The translations under genes and the position numbers were made by a program. The notes beneath the pieces were generated by a model. The model did no database searches. It saw only the letters and a program-made list of their open reading frames with translations, and was not told where the DNA came from. Source: Deferribacter autotrophicus (GTDB lineage: Bacteria; Chrysiogenota; Deferribacteres; Deferribacterales; Deferribacteraceae). From it: 64,000 nt of DNA. Below are positions 1-7,633 of this stretch, one piece after another; position 1 is the first letter of the stretch; each line of letters begins with the position of its first letter. The stretch covers positions 1 through 64,000 of the forward strand of contig NZ_VFJB01000006.1 of NCBI RefSeq assembly GCF_008362905.1, in the 5' to 3' direction.

Positions 1-50
1 TGTTAAAGTCAAGTAAAAATCCCCACCTTAGGGCCCTTAAAATTCCCCAG

Positions 51-797
51 TTACCTTTTAGTATTTTTCATAGATTGTAAACTTTTGATTCTATAGCTTT
101 CACCATTGATTCTAAAAATATGAGCATGATGTACGAGTCTATCTATGATAGCAGAAGCTAAAACAACATCACCAAATATATTACCCCACTCTTCGAAAGG
201 CCTATTAGTAGTGATAATTATAGAATTATTTTCATATCTATGTCTGATTATTTCAAAAAATTCATCAACATGGTTTAAAGGTATTTTCTTAAAACCAACC
301 TCATCAATTATCAGTAAATCCACACTTAAAAACTGTTTTAATACACTAAAATAACTACCATCTCCTTTCGATGATACTAATTTTGATACCATGTCATTGG
401 CGTGAATAAATAAAACCTTGTATCCTTTCTTTAAAGCCTCTAATCCTATGGCATTTGCAAGATGTGTTTTGCCAACTCCTGGATTACCCATGAATATTAT
501 ATTCTTCTTTTCTTCTATAAATCTGCAACTACTTATATCAAGTATTTCTTGCTTATTCAGTTCAGGCTGATAAGTAAAATCATACATAGATAATGTTTTG
601 GATGAATCCAACTTAGATTTTGAAAATCTTCTCTTAAAAGAATTATTCTGTCTGTTCACTGACTCATCATCAAGTAACAATTCAAGAAAATCCAGGTAAC
701 TCAAACTGTTTTCTATTGCATATTGATTTCGGCTTTCTAATGTCTTTGCCATTCCGGATAACTTAAAATTTGTTAGTTTTTTTAAAATATCTTGCAT
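51..797 (-). CDS. istB: IS21 helper ATPase IstB
   Basis: This 248-residue AAA+ ATPase helps the IstA transposase choose and capture target DNA in IS21 transposition. A Walker A motif GNPGVGKT lies at about residues 104-111 and a Walker B stretch LLIIDE at about 160. Length is normal for IstB (about 250). It lies 17 bp downstream of istA in the same direction, as in all IS21 elements, and was probably translated from the same transcript. No damage is seen. A truncated relative of this gene occurs at 41228. Confidence 0.93.
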   Translation of the reverse strand: MQDILKKLTNFKLSGMAKTLESRNQYAIENSLSYLDFLELLLDDESVNRQNNSFKRRFSKSKLDSSKTLSMYDFTYQPELNKQEILDISSCRFIEEKKNIIFMGNPGVGKTHLANAIGLEALKKGYKVLFIHANDMVSKLVSSKGDGSYFSVLKQFLSVDLLIIDEVGFKKIPLNHVDEFFEIIRHRYENNSIIITTNRPFEEWGNIFGDVVLASAIIDRLVHHAHIFRINGESYRIKSLQSMKNTKR

Positions 798-814
798 TTA
801 TACCCTCCCCCTCA

Positions 815-2254
815 TCAATTAACTAATAAATCATATTTACTTAAATCATTCGAAAAACCACCACAGTTAACCGATTCTTTAGATGACGCATCTTTTTGAG
901 TATATAAACCAGTTTCACATATCCTCTTTACTGACAAATAACTAATGGAATTAAACTCATTTGCTCTCTTACATGCCAATTCCACTGTATCTTTATCATA
1001 ACTCTTCATCAAATTAAAAATTCCTTGCATCATACGGTGATAATGATGGGGCTTTTCTTCCTTTAACCTGTTATAAAATTCAAAGGTGTTTGTACCTATC
1101 TCAAGCGATTTTGCTTCATAATCTACAGATTTTAATTTCGGATTATGAGATTCTTTTGTTATGAATTCTCCTACTGATTTAGATATATTGTGAATTGCTA
1201 TCTCTTCATATTTATCATTGTAAATTTTTAATATATTACCATTGCTGCGAATACTTACTTTGTTGCCTATGTAATTGTAGGGTACTGAGTAGTAATTATA
1301 TCTGTAAGTAATGTGACCATAGCGGTTTACTATTCTTTCCGATATGTCATAAACCTCGTATCTCTGAGATGGTAAAGGCTGCAATTTACTTTTCTCCTTA
1401 TCTACAAATTGTTCAAAAGGAATTTTTCTTGTCGTGCCATGTATTTTCTTGTTACATACATTGTCTTGCCACTTTCGTAGAAGACCTTTGACTTTATAAT
1501 AATCTTTTTCTTGAATTGATTTGAAAAAATTATTCTTCACATATTTAATTCCGCTTTCCACTTTCCCTTTCTCCTGGGGATATCTCACCTTACAAGCAAA
1601 TGGACTGCTACCGTAATATTCAAGCATTGCAGCATACTCTTTCTGTATTACAGGTTCATAAAAATTTGCTTTCAATACTCCAGATTTTAAATTGTCTATC
1701 TTGATTACTCTAGGAATTCCTCCAAAATATTCAAATGCATTAATGTGGCATCTTAAAAATGTTTCTACGTCCTGACTCCTAACTATTTCATAATATTTAT
1801 ATCTGCTATGAGATAGCACCATGCAAAATATCCAGCTCTTTACTTTTTTACCTTTTTCGCTATCATAAAGATAACCTATGTAACCGAAGTCCACTTGGGC
1901 TTCTTCGCCTGGTGGGGAAATTAATGGGACATAAATTCCATCCGGGCCTTTTAATTTCCTAACATACTTTTTCACACAACTGTAGCTTACGGATAAACCA
2001 TGATCACTTATTAGTTTCTGATGGATTAATACTGCTGTTAAACCTTCTGAGAGGTATTCGATTATTTCTTCTTTGTAAGCCTCTAAAACACTTACTCTTG
2101 AAAATTTGGGTGTTTCTACTTTACCGTCTTTCACTTTGTCCCTTATCTTTCTCACTGTCTTCCTGTCGATCCCTAATTCCCTGGCTATTTGGGAAATATT
2201 TTTGCCTTGCGACAACAATGTCTTTACTGTGTAATACATTTCTACCCCCAGCAT
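815..2254 (-). CDS. istA: IS21 transposase IstA
   Basis: This 479-residue DDE transposase cuts and joins the element ends. It has an N-terminal helix-turn-helix (about residues 11-45, ISQIARELGIDRKTV), then an RNase H-like integrase core. Candidate catalytic residues are D122 (QVDFGY), D187 (IKIDNLK) and E233 (GKVESGIKY). The start at 2254 has a GGAGG-type ribosome site just upstream; an alternative start five codons in is possible. istB follows after 17 bp. The frame is intact. Confidence 0.93.
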   Translation of the reverse strand: MLGVEMYYTVKTLLSQGKNISQIARELGIDRKTVRKIRDKVKDGKVETPKFSRVSVLEAYKEEIIEYLSEGLTAVLIHQKLISDHGLSVSYSCVKKYVRKLKGPDGIYVPLISPPGEEAQVDFGYIGYLYDSEKGKKVKSWIFCMVLSHSRYKYYEIVRSQDVETFLRCHINAFEYFGGIPRVIKIDNLKSGVLKANFYEPVIQKEYAAMLEYYGSSPFACKVRYPQEKGKVESGIKYVKNNFFKSIQEKDYYKVKGLLRKWQDNVCNKKIHGTTRKIPFEQFVDKEKSKLQPLPSQRYEVYDISERIVNRYGHITYRYNYYSVPYNYIGNKVSIRSNGNILKIYNDKYEEIAIHNISKSVGEFITKESHNPKLKSVDYEAKSLEIGTNTFEFYNRLKEEKPHHYHRMMQGIFNLMKSYDKDTVELACKRANEFNSISYLSVKRICETGLYTQKDASSKESVNCGGFSNDLSKYDLLVN

Positions 2255-2453
2255 TTTATTTCCTCCAACCTGTGTATTTGTTGGAGGATGTTAACATACA
2301 CAGGTGGGGATTTTTAAGGGCCTTTTACTGGGGAATTATTGTACCTTTAACAGTTGTATGGGGGGGATTTAGTTTTCATATACACAATTTCCATACAATA
2401 GAGTTGTATTATGGTTAAAGGGCGTTTGTTTTTAATCAAATATGTTCTTTTAG

Positions 2454-2500
2454 CCACTTCTTAAAAGGTGGCATTGGCGGTAGCCTGCCCATAGATGCCG
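2454..2500 (+). repeat. Dispersed repeat ending in GGTAGCCTGC, copy 1
   Basis: A short imperfect hairpin built on CCAC/GTGG is followed by GGCGGTAGCCTGC and then by AAGCG/AATCG-type words. A clear second copy lies at 3424-3470 and a more diverged one around 4960-5000. The rest of 2353-2727 has no convincing gene; it holds AACGTT-type words and 7-bp words of the GAATTTT/GGATTTT kind. Confidence 0.5.
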
Positions 2501-2727
2501 TAAAGCGTAATGCGTGAAGCGGAAATCGTAAGTCGTGAAGCGTTAATGTGGAGTGTTTACCGACTTTTTTTGCATTTCCGAGTTACGATTTTCGGTTAGT
2601 GATAATAAAACGTGTGAACGTTAAAAACGTTGGAACATTGAAACGTTTAATTTTGGATTTTGAATTATGGGTATTAGGTGTTATTCTAGGTATTGGTTTT
2701 TTTGTGTAGGAGTTTGGGTATTTGGTT

Positions 2728-2770
2728 ATGAGGGATTTTAGGAAGCTAAAGGTTTGGCAGGAGACGGAAA
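2728..2770 (+). pseudogene. 5' fragment of a four-helix-bundle (IVP) gene
   Basis: An ATG is followed by codons for MRDFRKLKVWQ, which is the typical opening of the IVP/S23 family (compare DLDVWKK and DIKAWKEA in the full copies of this window). Homology stops at about 2770, where the sequence passes into GTGAGG-type short repeats. It is therefore only the first dozen codons of a lost copy, immediately upstream of the next one. Confidence 0.6.
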
Positions 2771-2819
2771 CTGATGGTAGTGGATGTGAGGATGTATGTG
2801 TATGTGAGAGTGAGATTTG
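2771..2819 (+). repeat. Left arm of short tandem repeats (GTGAGG/GTATGT units)
   Basis: G/T-rich units of about 6 bp (GGATGT, GTGAGG, GTATGT, GTGAGA) lead directly into the start of the four-helix-bundle gene at 2820. The complementary C/A-rich arm lies just after that gene at 3190-3228, so the gene sits between inverted arrays. Confidence 0.65.
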
Positions 2820-3184
2820 ATGGTTAAATTGGTAGAAGATTTGGATGTATACAAAAAAGCACATCACCTAATTCTAATGTTGTATGAAATAACGAGAAAT
2901 TTACCAGTTGATGAAAAATTTGGGCTTGTTTCGCAAATCAGAAGAGCAGCAGTTTCAATTAATGCTAACCTGTTGGAGGGAAGTCATAGAACAAATAGAA
3001 AGGAATTTAAACAATTTGTTGGAATAGCCAGAGGCTCAGCAGGTGAACTCAAATATCACTTACTAGTTGCAAAAGACTTGGCTATATAACTAAAAGAGAG
3101 TATGACTATTTGATGGATGAACTTGAAGCAGTTACAAAAATGTTATTAGGACTGATAAAATCTCTTTCAGAGCCTACAAAATGA
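2820..3184 (+). pseudogene. Four-helix-bundle protein (23S rRNA intervening-sequence protein family), frameshifted
   Basis: The first part reads MVKLVEDLDVYKKAHHL and carries family signatures FGLVSQIRRAAVSINANLLEG and EFKQFVGIARGSAGEL. It ends prematurely at AKDLAI (3089). Reading on after a one-base shift at about 3078-3083 restores DLGYITKREYDYLMDE and a normal C-terminus ending at 3184, so a single base appears to be missing. The restored length is about 121 residues, normal for the family. The family fold is a four-helix bundle also found in the Avd protein of diversity-generating retroelements; the function of free-standing copies is unknown. Confidence 0.8.
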
Positions 3185-3189
3185 AACAT

Positions 3190-3228
3190 ATACTTACACT
3201 TACACTTACACGTACACCTACACGTAAA
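3190..3228 (+). repeat. Right arm of short tandem repeats (ACTTAC units)
   Basis: CTTACACTTACACTTACACG-like units of about 6 bp read as the reverse complement of the G/T-rich arm at 2771-2819. The two arms frame the frameshifted four-helix-bundle gene as inverted repeats made of tandem units. Beyond it, 3229-3423 is AT-rich and shows no gene. Confidence 0.65.
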
Positions 3229-3423
3229 TTTTGAATTTGTAATTCGTCATTCATCATTTAACTAACATTTATACATACTTTTTAGTTACAATGTTTATAA
3301 AATACTTGAATTAATATTAACCTGTTGTTTTGGTTTGTTTGACAATGATAAAATTATTTCTTATATTTATGATTAGGAATAAAATGTTTAAAAAAAGATA
3401 TATTAATAAATTAAATAATATTT

Positions 3424-3555
3424 TTAACCACTAACCAGAAAAGTGGTAATGGCGGTAGCCTGCACAGTGAACGTAAATCGTGAAGCGTAACCCACGATCA
3501 ACCATCACTAACCGCAACTAACCTCAATTAACAATAGATAACCATAAATACCTAT
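3424..3555 (+). repeat. Dispersed repeat copy 2 plus TAAC-type tandem words
   Basis: The segment begins with an imperfect CCACT/AGTGG hairpin and GGCGGTAGCCTGC, matching copy 1 at 2454. It continues into GTAAATCGTGAAGCG-type words and then into tandem AACCNNNACT and AATAACCATA words of about 10 bp. No coding potential is seen. Confidence 0.5.
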
Positions 3556-3623
3556 GTATAATAAATTTTTGACATGACTTGATGGGAGAAGTACAGAAAG
3601 TACTTGATTATTTTGTTGGTATG

Positions 3624-3639
3624 ATACTATATATAGTAT
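3624..3639. promoter_or_regulatory. Perfect 16-bp palindrome, candidate HicB operator
   Basis: The sequence ATACTATATATAGTAT is a perfect palindrome located about 20 bp before the hicA start at 3660. HicB-type antitoxins usually repress their own operon through palindromic sites, so this is the natural operator candidate. The site itself is seen; the binding is inferred. The A/T richness makes chance occurrence possible. Confidence 0.4.
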
Positions 3640-3659
3640 TAAGAAGTAAGGCATAAGAA

Positions 3660-3891
3660 GTGGTTAATGTTAAGAGATTATTAAAAAAATTAAAAAGACT
3701 TGAGCAAAACCCAAAAGATGTAGATTTTGAAACAATAAAAAATATTTTAGAATCTTTAGGATATGAGATGAGTTCAAAAAGTGGTGGTTCTCACAGAACA
3801 TTTTAGAAAAAAGGGCAAATAACCAATATCAATACCTGAAAGAAAGCCGGTAAAAGAAACGTATGTGAAAGAATATATTGATATTATATAG
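3660..3891 (+). pseudogene. hicA: HicA-type toxin remnant
   Basis: HicA is a small double-stranded-RNA-binding-fold mRNA interferase. From a GTG at 3660 the frame reads VVNVKRLLKKLKRLEQ and reaches LGYEMSSKSGGSHRTF, which contains the HicA core with its catalytic histidine in GGSH. An in-frame TAG follows directly, and a further shift is needed to read PISIPERKPVKETYVKEYI, the normal HicA tail, ending at 3891. The toxin therefore has both a stop and a frameshift. It lies directly upstream of hicB in the usual order. Confidence 0.75.
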
Positions 3892-3901
3892 GATGAATTA
3901 G

Positions 3902-4447
3902 ATGAGTACCTATGATAAAAAAGTTGAATATTATATGTCTCTTCCATATACATATGAGATTATAAAAGAAGAGGACGGTAGTTACTTTATAAAAGTGAAA
4001 GAACTAAAAGGGTGTATGAGTGTTGGTGATACAGTTGAAGAAGCTTATGAAATGATTCGTGATGCCATGAAGGATTGGTTTTATGCTGCTCTTGAAAGCG
4101 AAGTTGAAATTCCTTTGCCTGAAACAATTACAAAAGAAAAAGAGTTTAGTGGAAAAGTACTACTGAGAATGCCTAAAACATTACACAAAACTTTAGCTTT
4201 GAATGCTAAAAAAGAAGGTGTTAGTTTAAATGCTTATTTAGTTCATTTATTATCTATAAATACAACGTTAAAGCAATTAGATGATAAGTTAGAAAAGATA
4301 ATTAAGAACAAACCTGGTGACTATCATATACATGTAGGCTTAAAACAGAAAGAAGATTTTAAACCATCTTTAAGTTGGGGAGATGATATATTATTTAATC
4401 AATATACTAAGATAAATGAGGCTATGTATGTCACCAAAAAGAATTAA
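3902..4447 (+). CDS. hicB: HicB-type antitoxin with long C-terminal extension
   Basis: HicB antitoxins bind and neutralise HicA and repress the operon. The HicB fold is visible at about residues 14-70 (YTYEIIKEEDGSYFIKVKEL, then GDTVEEAYEMIRDAMKDW), followed by a ribbon-helix-helix-like DNA-binding region at about 83-118 (VLLRMPKTLHKTLALNAKKE). At 181 residues it is longer than usual; the last 45 or so residues are rich in aromatic and hydrophobic residues (LSWGDDILFNQY). Because a SecB-like gene follows, this tail may be a chaperone-addiction sequence as in toxin-antitoxin-chaperone modules. The gene starts 10 bp after the broken hicA and overlaps the next gene. Confidence 0.82.
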   Translation: MSTYDKKVEYYMSLPYTYEIIKEEDGSYFIKVKELKGCMSVGDTVEEAYEMIRDAMKDWFYAALESEVEIPLPETITKEKEFSGKVLLRMPKTLHKTLALNAKKEGVSLNAYLVHLLSINTTLKQLDDKLEKIIKNKPGDYHIHVGLKQKEDFKPSLSWGDDILFNQYTKINEAMYVTKKN

Positions 4448-4892
4448 AGCAAAACAATTTTTAGTCGGACATATATGGTTTCCAAGTTTATCTTATAAAT
4501 CCTATATTAATAGATGGGATAAAAAAAGAGCAAAGAAAGAAGTAAGAATTCAGTTTGAAACGTATGACGAAAAAATTACTTTTGGTAAGTACGTAGACAA
4601 CATGGGATATTTATATCGATTTTCAGTAGAGTTTGGCTTTAAAATTATTGGCGTGTTTTCTGACAAAAAAGATGATAAAGAAGAAGATGTATATTTTGAA
4701 ATGTTGGGAACAGTAAATGGAGACATTTTCTTACAAGAGAAAGTAGAAGATGAAAAAGTTGTAGAATTCTTTGATAATAATAAGAATATTATTATTCTTC
4801 CTTATATCAGAACAACTGTTGATGATGTTCTTGTAAAAGCAGGTCTACCTCCATATGGCATGATTTTGGGTTATCAAATTAAAGAATATTAA
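4428..4892 (+). CDS. SecB-like chaperone of a toxin-antitoxin-chaperone module
   Basis: A protein of about 154 residues starting MSPKRIKAKQF. The start at 4428 is preferred over the in-frame ATG at 4416 because GAGG lies six bases before it. The C-terminal segment LPYIRTTVDDVLVKAGLPP matches the SecB helix motif (LFPYLRE...AGFPPL) and the middle contains SecB-like strands (RFSVEFGFKIIGVF, DVYFEMLGTV). It overlaps the end of hicB. SecB-like proteins in such positions are known to protect unstable antitoxins. The divergence from housekeeping SecB is large, so the assignment rests on the C-terminal motif and the context. Confidence 0.68.
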   Translation: MSPKRIKAKQFLVGHIWFPSLSYKSYINRWDKKRAKKEVRIQFETYDEKITFGKYVDNMGYLYRFSVEFGFKIIGVFSDKKDDKEEDVYFEMLGTVNGDIFLQEKVEDEKVVEFFDNNKNIIILPYIRTTVDDVLVKAGLPPYGMILGYQIKEY

Positions 4893-5099
4893 TTCGGGTT
4901 ATATTGCTCCCATAAAAAGTGGGACACTTTTCTAAGATAGTGTATAATTGAAAGAGAAAGGGGGCAATGTCAATAGCATGCCTAGAGCCGTTAAACGTGC
5001 TAACACTATTTCGACTTGCCAGATTATATAGTTCCAGTAGAATCATGATAATTTGATTTTAAATTATGAATTTTGGATGTTGAATGTTGGATTATTTTT
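4893..5099 (+). other. Gene-poor stretch with possible IS end and diverged repeat
   Basis: The segment AAAAAGTGGGACACTTTTCT at about 4914-4933 resembles terminal repeats of some IS3-type elements, but no transposase follows. GGGGGCAATGTCAATAGC at about 4957 looks like a diverged third copy of the repeat at 2454 and 3424. From 5055 there are 7-bp words of the GAATTTT/GGATGTT kind. No gene is visible. Confidence 0.35.
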
Positions 5100-5197
5100 T
5101 TAATATTTAGCAAACAATAAACTAACTATAACTAACTATAAATTACTATTAATAACAATGAATAACTATAAATTACAATGAATAACTAACATTGAAA
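5100..5197 (+). repeat. 10-bp tandem repeats (AATAACTATA family), upstream copy
   Basis: Words of about 10 bp such as AATAACAATG, AATAACTATA and AATTACAATG run up to the start of the four-helix-bundle gene at 5198. A similar array follows the gene in the same orientation, unlike the inverted arms at most other IVP genes of the window. A nearly identical stretch recurs at about 6365-6448. Confidence 0.7.
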
Positions 5198-5563
5198 ATG
5201 AGTTTGGAAGATTTAGAAATATATCAATTGGCGCTAAAATTATCAGATGATATTTGGGGAGTTTATCAACAATTACCTAAGAATTTAAAATTTAATATAG
5301 GTGACCAACTGTTGAGGGCTGTTGATTCCATAGGTGCTAATATTTCAGAAGGATTTGGTCGTTATCATTATAAAGATTCAATGAAATTTTATTACAACGC
5401 AAGAGGTTCGTTATTTGAATCTAAGTATTGGTTGCAATTATTATTTAAGAGGAAATTAATTAATACTGATAAGTATGATGAATTAAAGAATAAATTAGAT
5501 TTACTTGGCATTAAATTAAATAATTTCATAAACTCAATAAAAGCAACAATAAACAACAAATAA
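5198..5563 (+). CDS. Four-helix-bundle protein (IVP/S23 family)
   Basis: An intact copy of about 121 residues beginning MSLEDLEIYQLALKLSDDIW; ATG 5198 is preferred to the TTG two codons earlier. Family signatures are NIGDQLLRAVDSIGANISEGFGR and the aromatic FYYNARGSLFESKYWL segment, followed by two further helices. No catalytic residues are known for this family, first seen in intervening sequences of fragmented 23S rRNA; free-standing copies have no established role. It is flanked by 10-bp tandem repeats and followed by a RelBE-type module. A 67-bp duplicate of its 5' end lies at 6449. Confidence 0.85.
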   Translation: MSLEDLEIYQLALKLSDDIWGVYQQLPKNLKFNIGDQLLRAVDSIGANISEGFGRYHYKDSMKFYYNARGSLFESKYWLQLLFKRKLINTDKYDELKNKLDLLGIKLNNFINSIKATINNK

Positions 5564-5625
5564 CTATAAATAACAACAAATTACTATGAATAACTATAAA
5601 TAACTACAAACAATAATGAATTTTT
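5560..5625 (+). repeat. 10-bp tandem repeats after the IVP gene
   Basis: AACAACAAAT, AACTATAAAT and TACTATGAAT units of exactly 10 bp start at the stop codon of the four-helix-bundle gene. They have the same orientation as the upstream array. Confidence 0.7.
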
Positions 5626-5706
5626 GTCTTAATTTTTGGGGAGCTATACACTTGAAGCGCCTTTAATGATTTATACAATAGTATTTTTTAATAAAATAAA
5701 AATATA

Positions 5707-5734
5707 TTGATTAAAATCTCTTTGGATATATAAT
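5707..5734 (+). promoter_or_regulatory. Sigma70-like promoter of the RelBE-type module
   Basis: TTGATT at 5707-5712 and TATAAT at 5729-5734 are separated by 16 bp. A TATATA-ATTG-TATATA inverted repeat covers the -10 region and could serve as an antitoxin operator. GGAGG at 5761 precedes the antitoxin start at 5770. Confidence 0.5.
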
Positions 5735-5769
5735 TGTATATATAATGTAAGTTTGTAATTGGAGGTTTT

Positions 5770-6018
5770 ATGGCTGTTGTGAAAAAGCTTATATCGTTGG
5801 ATGAGTCTGTTGCAAGGGAATTGGAAATAATCTCAAAAGCCTTAAATAAAAGTCAGAAAGAAATCGTTGAAGCTGCTTTGGATTTTTATTTCGATTATAC
5901 TGATGGTATTATTGCTGACAAAATTACTGATGACATCAAAGAGGGTAAAATAAAAGTTTATGATAGCAAAGAAGTTTATGATGAGTTAGGAATAGATGTC
6001 AAAGAAGTTGAAGGTTAA
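5770..6018 (+). CDS. RelB/CopG-type antitoxin
   Basis: An 82-residue protein. Residues 5-45 (KKLISLDESVARELEIISKALNKS) fit a ribbon-helix-helix DNA-binding domain, and the acidic C-terminal half (KVYDSKEVYDELGIDVKE) is the usual toxin-binding tail. GGAGG lies five bases before the ATG. The end overlaps the toxin gene by 23 bp, showing translational coupling. It is expected to neutralise the adjacent toxin and repress the operon. Confidence 0.82.
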   Translation: MAVVKKLISLDESVARELEIISKALNKSQKEIVEAALDFYFDYTDGIIADKITDDIKEGKIKVYDSKEVYDELGIDVKEVEG

Positions 6019-6280
6019 ATATTCTGAGATTGCCGTAAAGGATTTAAAGAATTTTAATGTGGCCGAAAGACAACTAATTGTTAAGAAAATTCATTACTTA
6101 GCTGATAATTTTGAAGAGCTCAAAAAAACAAAAAAAATCACAGAGCTTAAAGGGACAAAATACAAAGGACAATATCGTTTTATTATAGCAAGAAAAATAA
6201 GAGCTATTTTTAGGATAGAGAATGAGGAGTTAATTTTATTAGTTTTGCGCATTGGTAAAAGAAAAGATGTTTATAAATAA
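5996..6280 (+). CDS. RelE/ParE-family toxin
   Basis: A 94-residue basic protein with the RelE fold pattern: an N-terminal strand (LKVKYSEIAVKDLKNF), two helices, and the strands YRFIIARKIRAIFRIENEEL and LVLRIGKRKDVYK. RelE-type toxins cleave mRNA at the ribosome; ParE-type toxins target gyrase. The IGKRKDVY ending is usual for the RelE superfamily. It overlaps the antitoxin gene by 23 bp. No damage is seen. Confidence 0.84.
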   Translation: MSKKLKVKYSEIAVKDLKNFNVAERQLIVKKIHYLADNFEELKKTKKITELKGTKYKGQYRFIIARKIRAIFRIENEELILLVLRIGKRKDVYK

Positions 6281-6284
6281 TAGA

Positions 6285-6350
6285 TTTTGGATTATGAATT
6301 TTGAATGTTGGATTTTAGATTATGGATTGTGGATGTTGAATTATGGATTT
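6285..6350 (+). repeat. 7-bp tandem array (GGATTAT/GAATTTT units)
   Basis: Ten consecutive 7-bp words of pattern RRATTNT (GGATTAT, GAATTTT, GAATGTT, GGATTTT, AGATTAT and so on) follow directly after the toxin stop codon. Similar words occur at 2643, 5060 and 34330 and, as coding sequence, in gmd. Confidence 0.75.
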
Positions 6351-6448
6351 TGAATTATTTATTTAAAATTTAGCAAACAATAAACTAACTATAAATTACT
6401 ATTAATAACAATGAATAACTATAAATTACAATGAATAACTAACATTGA

Positions 6449-6515
6449 AAATGAGTTTGGAAGATTTAGAAATATATTAATTGGCGTTAGAGTTGACAGG
6501 TGATATTTGGGGAGT
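6449..6515 (+). pseudogene. 5' fragment of a four-helix-bundle (IVP) gene
   Basis: The first 67 bp are nearly identical to the start of the intact gene at 5198 (MSLEDLEIY), including about 80 bp of upstream repeat sequence. A TAA replaces the glutamine codon after EIY, and the copy ends abruptly just before the MNT gene at 6521. It looks like a partial duplication cut by later rearrangement. Confidence 0.75.
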
Positions 6516-6520
6516 AGGAC

Positions 6521-6808
6521 ATGAATAAAGAAATTTTAGATAAATTGATTCAATTAAAGCCAATTTTAAAGGATAAGTTTGGGATAGAGGAGTTTGCTAT
6601 ATTTGGTAGTGTTGCTAAAGGATTAGCTAATAAGGATAGTGATGTGGATATAGTAATTTTAAAAATGAATATTAAAAAAGGATTCGCTTTAATTGAGGTA
6701 AAATATTTTTTGGAAAAGCAATTAAATAAAAAAGTAGATATAGGAACATATGCATCTATGAAAACTTTTATTAAAAATAGAATAAAAAAGGATTTAATAC
6801 ATGTCTAA
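6521..6808 (+). CDS. mntA: MNT-type nucleotidyltransferase antitoxin
   Basis: A 95-residue minimal nucleotidyltransferase. The polymerase-beta-like motif GSX10DXD is clear in IFGSVAKGLANKDSDVDIVI. In MntA-HepT modules this protein neutralises the HEPN toxin by adding AMP groups to a tyrosine near the toxin active site. It overlaps hepT by 8 bp. The annotation is by family motif and pairing; activity is inferred. Confidence 0.85.
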   Translation: MNKEILDKLIQLKPILKDKFGIEEFAIFGSVAKGLANKDSDVDIVILKMNIKKGFALIEVKYFLEKQLNKKVDIGTYASMKTFIKNRIKKDLIHV

Positions 6809-7229
6809 AGACAGAAAAGTTGAATTATTTATTTTTGATATTTATGTTGCGATTTTAAAAATAAAGAAAGTTGCTTCAAAATTTGATGAAGCTAAAGATT
6901 TATTTTATAGTTTTACTGATTGGGATAGTGTAATTAGGGAATTTGAGATTATAGGGGAAGCTACTAAATATTTGGTAAACAATAAATTGATAGACAAGAA
7001 ATACCGAGTAATAGTAGATTTTAGAAACCAGATAACACATGCATATTTTGGGATTGATAAAGATATTGTGTGGTTTATCATTAAAAATGATTTAGTTGAA
7101 TTTGAAAAAGTTATTTTAAAACTCATTAATAAGATAGAAGCTGGTTTAAAGCAAGAATTGATAAAAACTTTTATAGAAGATAATAGACATTTAAACTTTA
7201 TAGTGGAAGCTTTAGAAAACTTAAAATAG
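6801..7229 (+). CDS. hepT: HEPN-domain toxin HepT (DUF86)
   Basis: A 142-residue all-helical HEPN protein. The RNase motif RX4-6H is present as RNQITH, followed by AY, giving the RX4HXY form that MntA modifies. EFEIIGEATKYL is a second family signature. The last 30 or so residues form an additional helix. It overlaps mntA by 8 bp and is probably translated with it. The frame is intact, in contrast to the second copy at 34856. Confidence 0.85.
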   Translation: MSKDRKVELFIFDIYVAILKIKKVASKFDEAKDLFYSFTDWDSVIREFEIIGEATKYLVNNKLIDKKYRVIVDFRNQITHAYFGIDKDIVWFIIKNDLVEFEKVILKLINKIEAGLKQELIKTFIEDNRHLNFIVEALENLK

Positions 7230-7306
7230 AAATAGACAGCACAGAAAATGAGAAAAATAAACCCAAAACCAAATACCCAACACCCAAAACCTAATATAAT
7301 TATTGC

Positions 7307-7570
7307 GAACTACCATGAATAACCATAAATAACAACAAATTACCATGAATAACAATGAATTACTACGAATAACAAAGAATAACCATAAATTACTACGAAT
7401 TACAATAAATAACCAATGAATAACCACAAACTAACCATAACTAACTACGAGCTAACAATTAACTAACGACAAACTAACTATGAACTTACGATGAATAATA
7501 CCTAACAACTTTATTGACTCCATAAAACAATAACTATAAATTACTACGAATTACTACAGATGATAATAAT
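7307..7570 (+). repeat. 10-bp tandem repeat array (GAATAACCAT family)
   Basis: About ten consecutive 10-bp units (GAATAACCAT, AAATAACAAC, GAATTACTAC and so on) run from 7307 to about 7410, then decay into AACTAAC-type words to about 7570. The period equals roughly one DNA turn. No coding potential is seen between hepT and gmd. Confidence 0.75.
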
Positions 7571-7633
7571 GAATAACAGAAATTACAACAAAAATCATTA
7601 AAATAGACTATAATAAATTCCAAGGGGCTTGTT

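Larger units (their letters stand above)
1..2352 (-). mobile_element. IS21-family insertion sequence, apparently complete
   Basis: The element carries istA and istB on the minus strand. Its ends are inverted: TGTTAAAG begins at base 1 and its complement CTTTAACA ends at 2352. Just inside, both ends contain the words TCCCCACC and TTCCCCAG, but in opposite order at the two ends, as expected for IS21-type transposase-binding sites. The left end coincides with the first base of the window, so the left flank and any target-site duplication cannot be seen. Both genes are open, so the element could be active. Confidence 0.88.

Noticed and set aside
2098-2418. Plus-strand open frame over the IS21 right end
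   Set aside because: It runs antisense to istA and through the terminal repeat; its translation resembles no protein and it has no ribosome site.
4914-4933. Intact IS3 element near 4914
   Set aside because: Only a short end-like motif is present; no transposase or second end follows.
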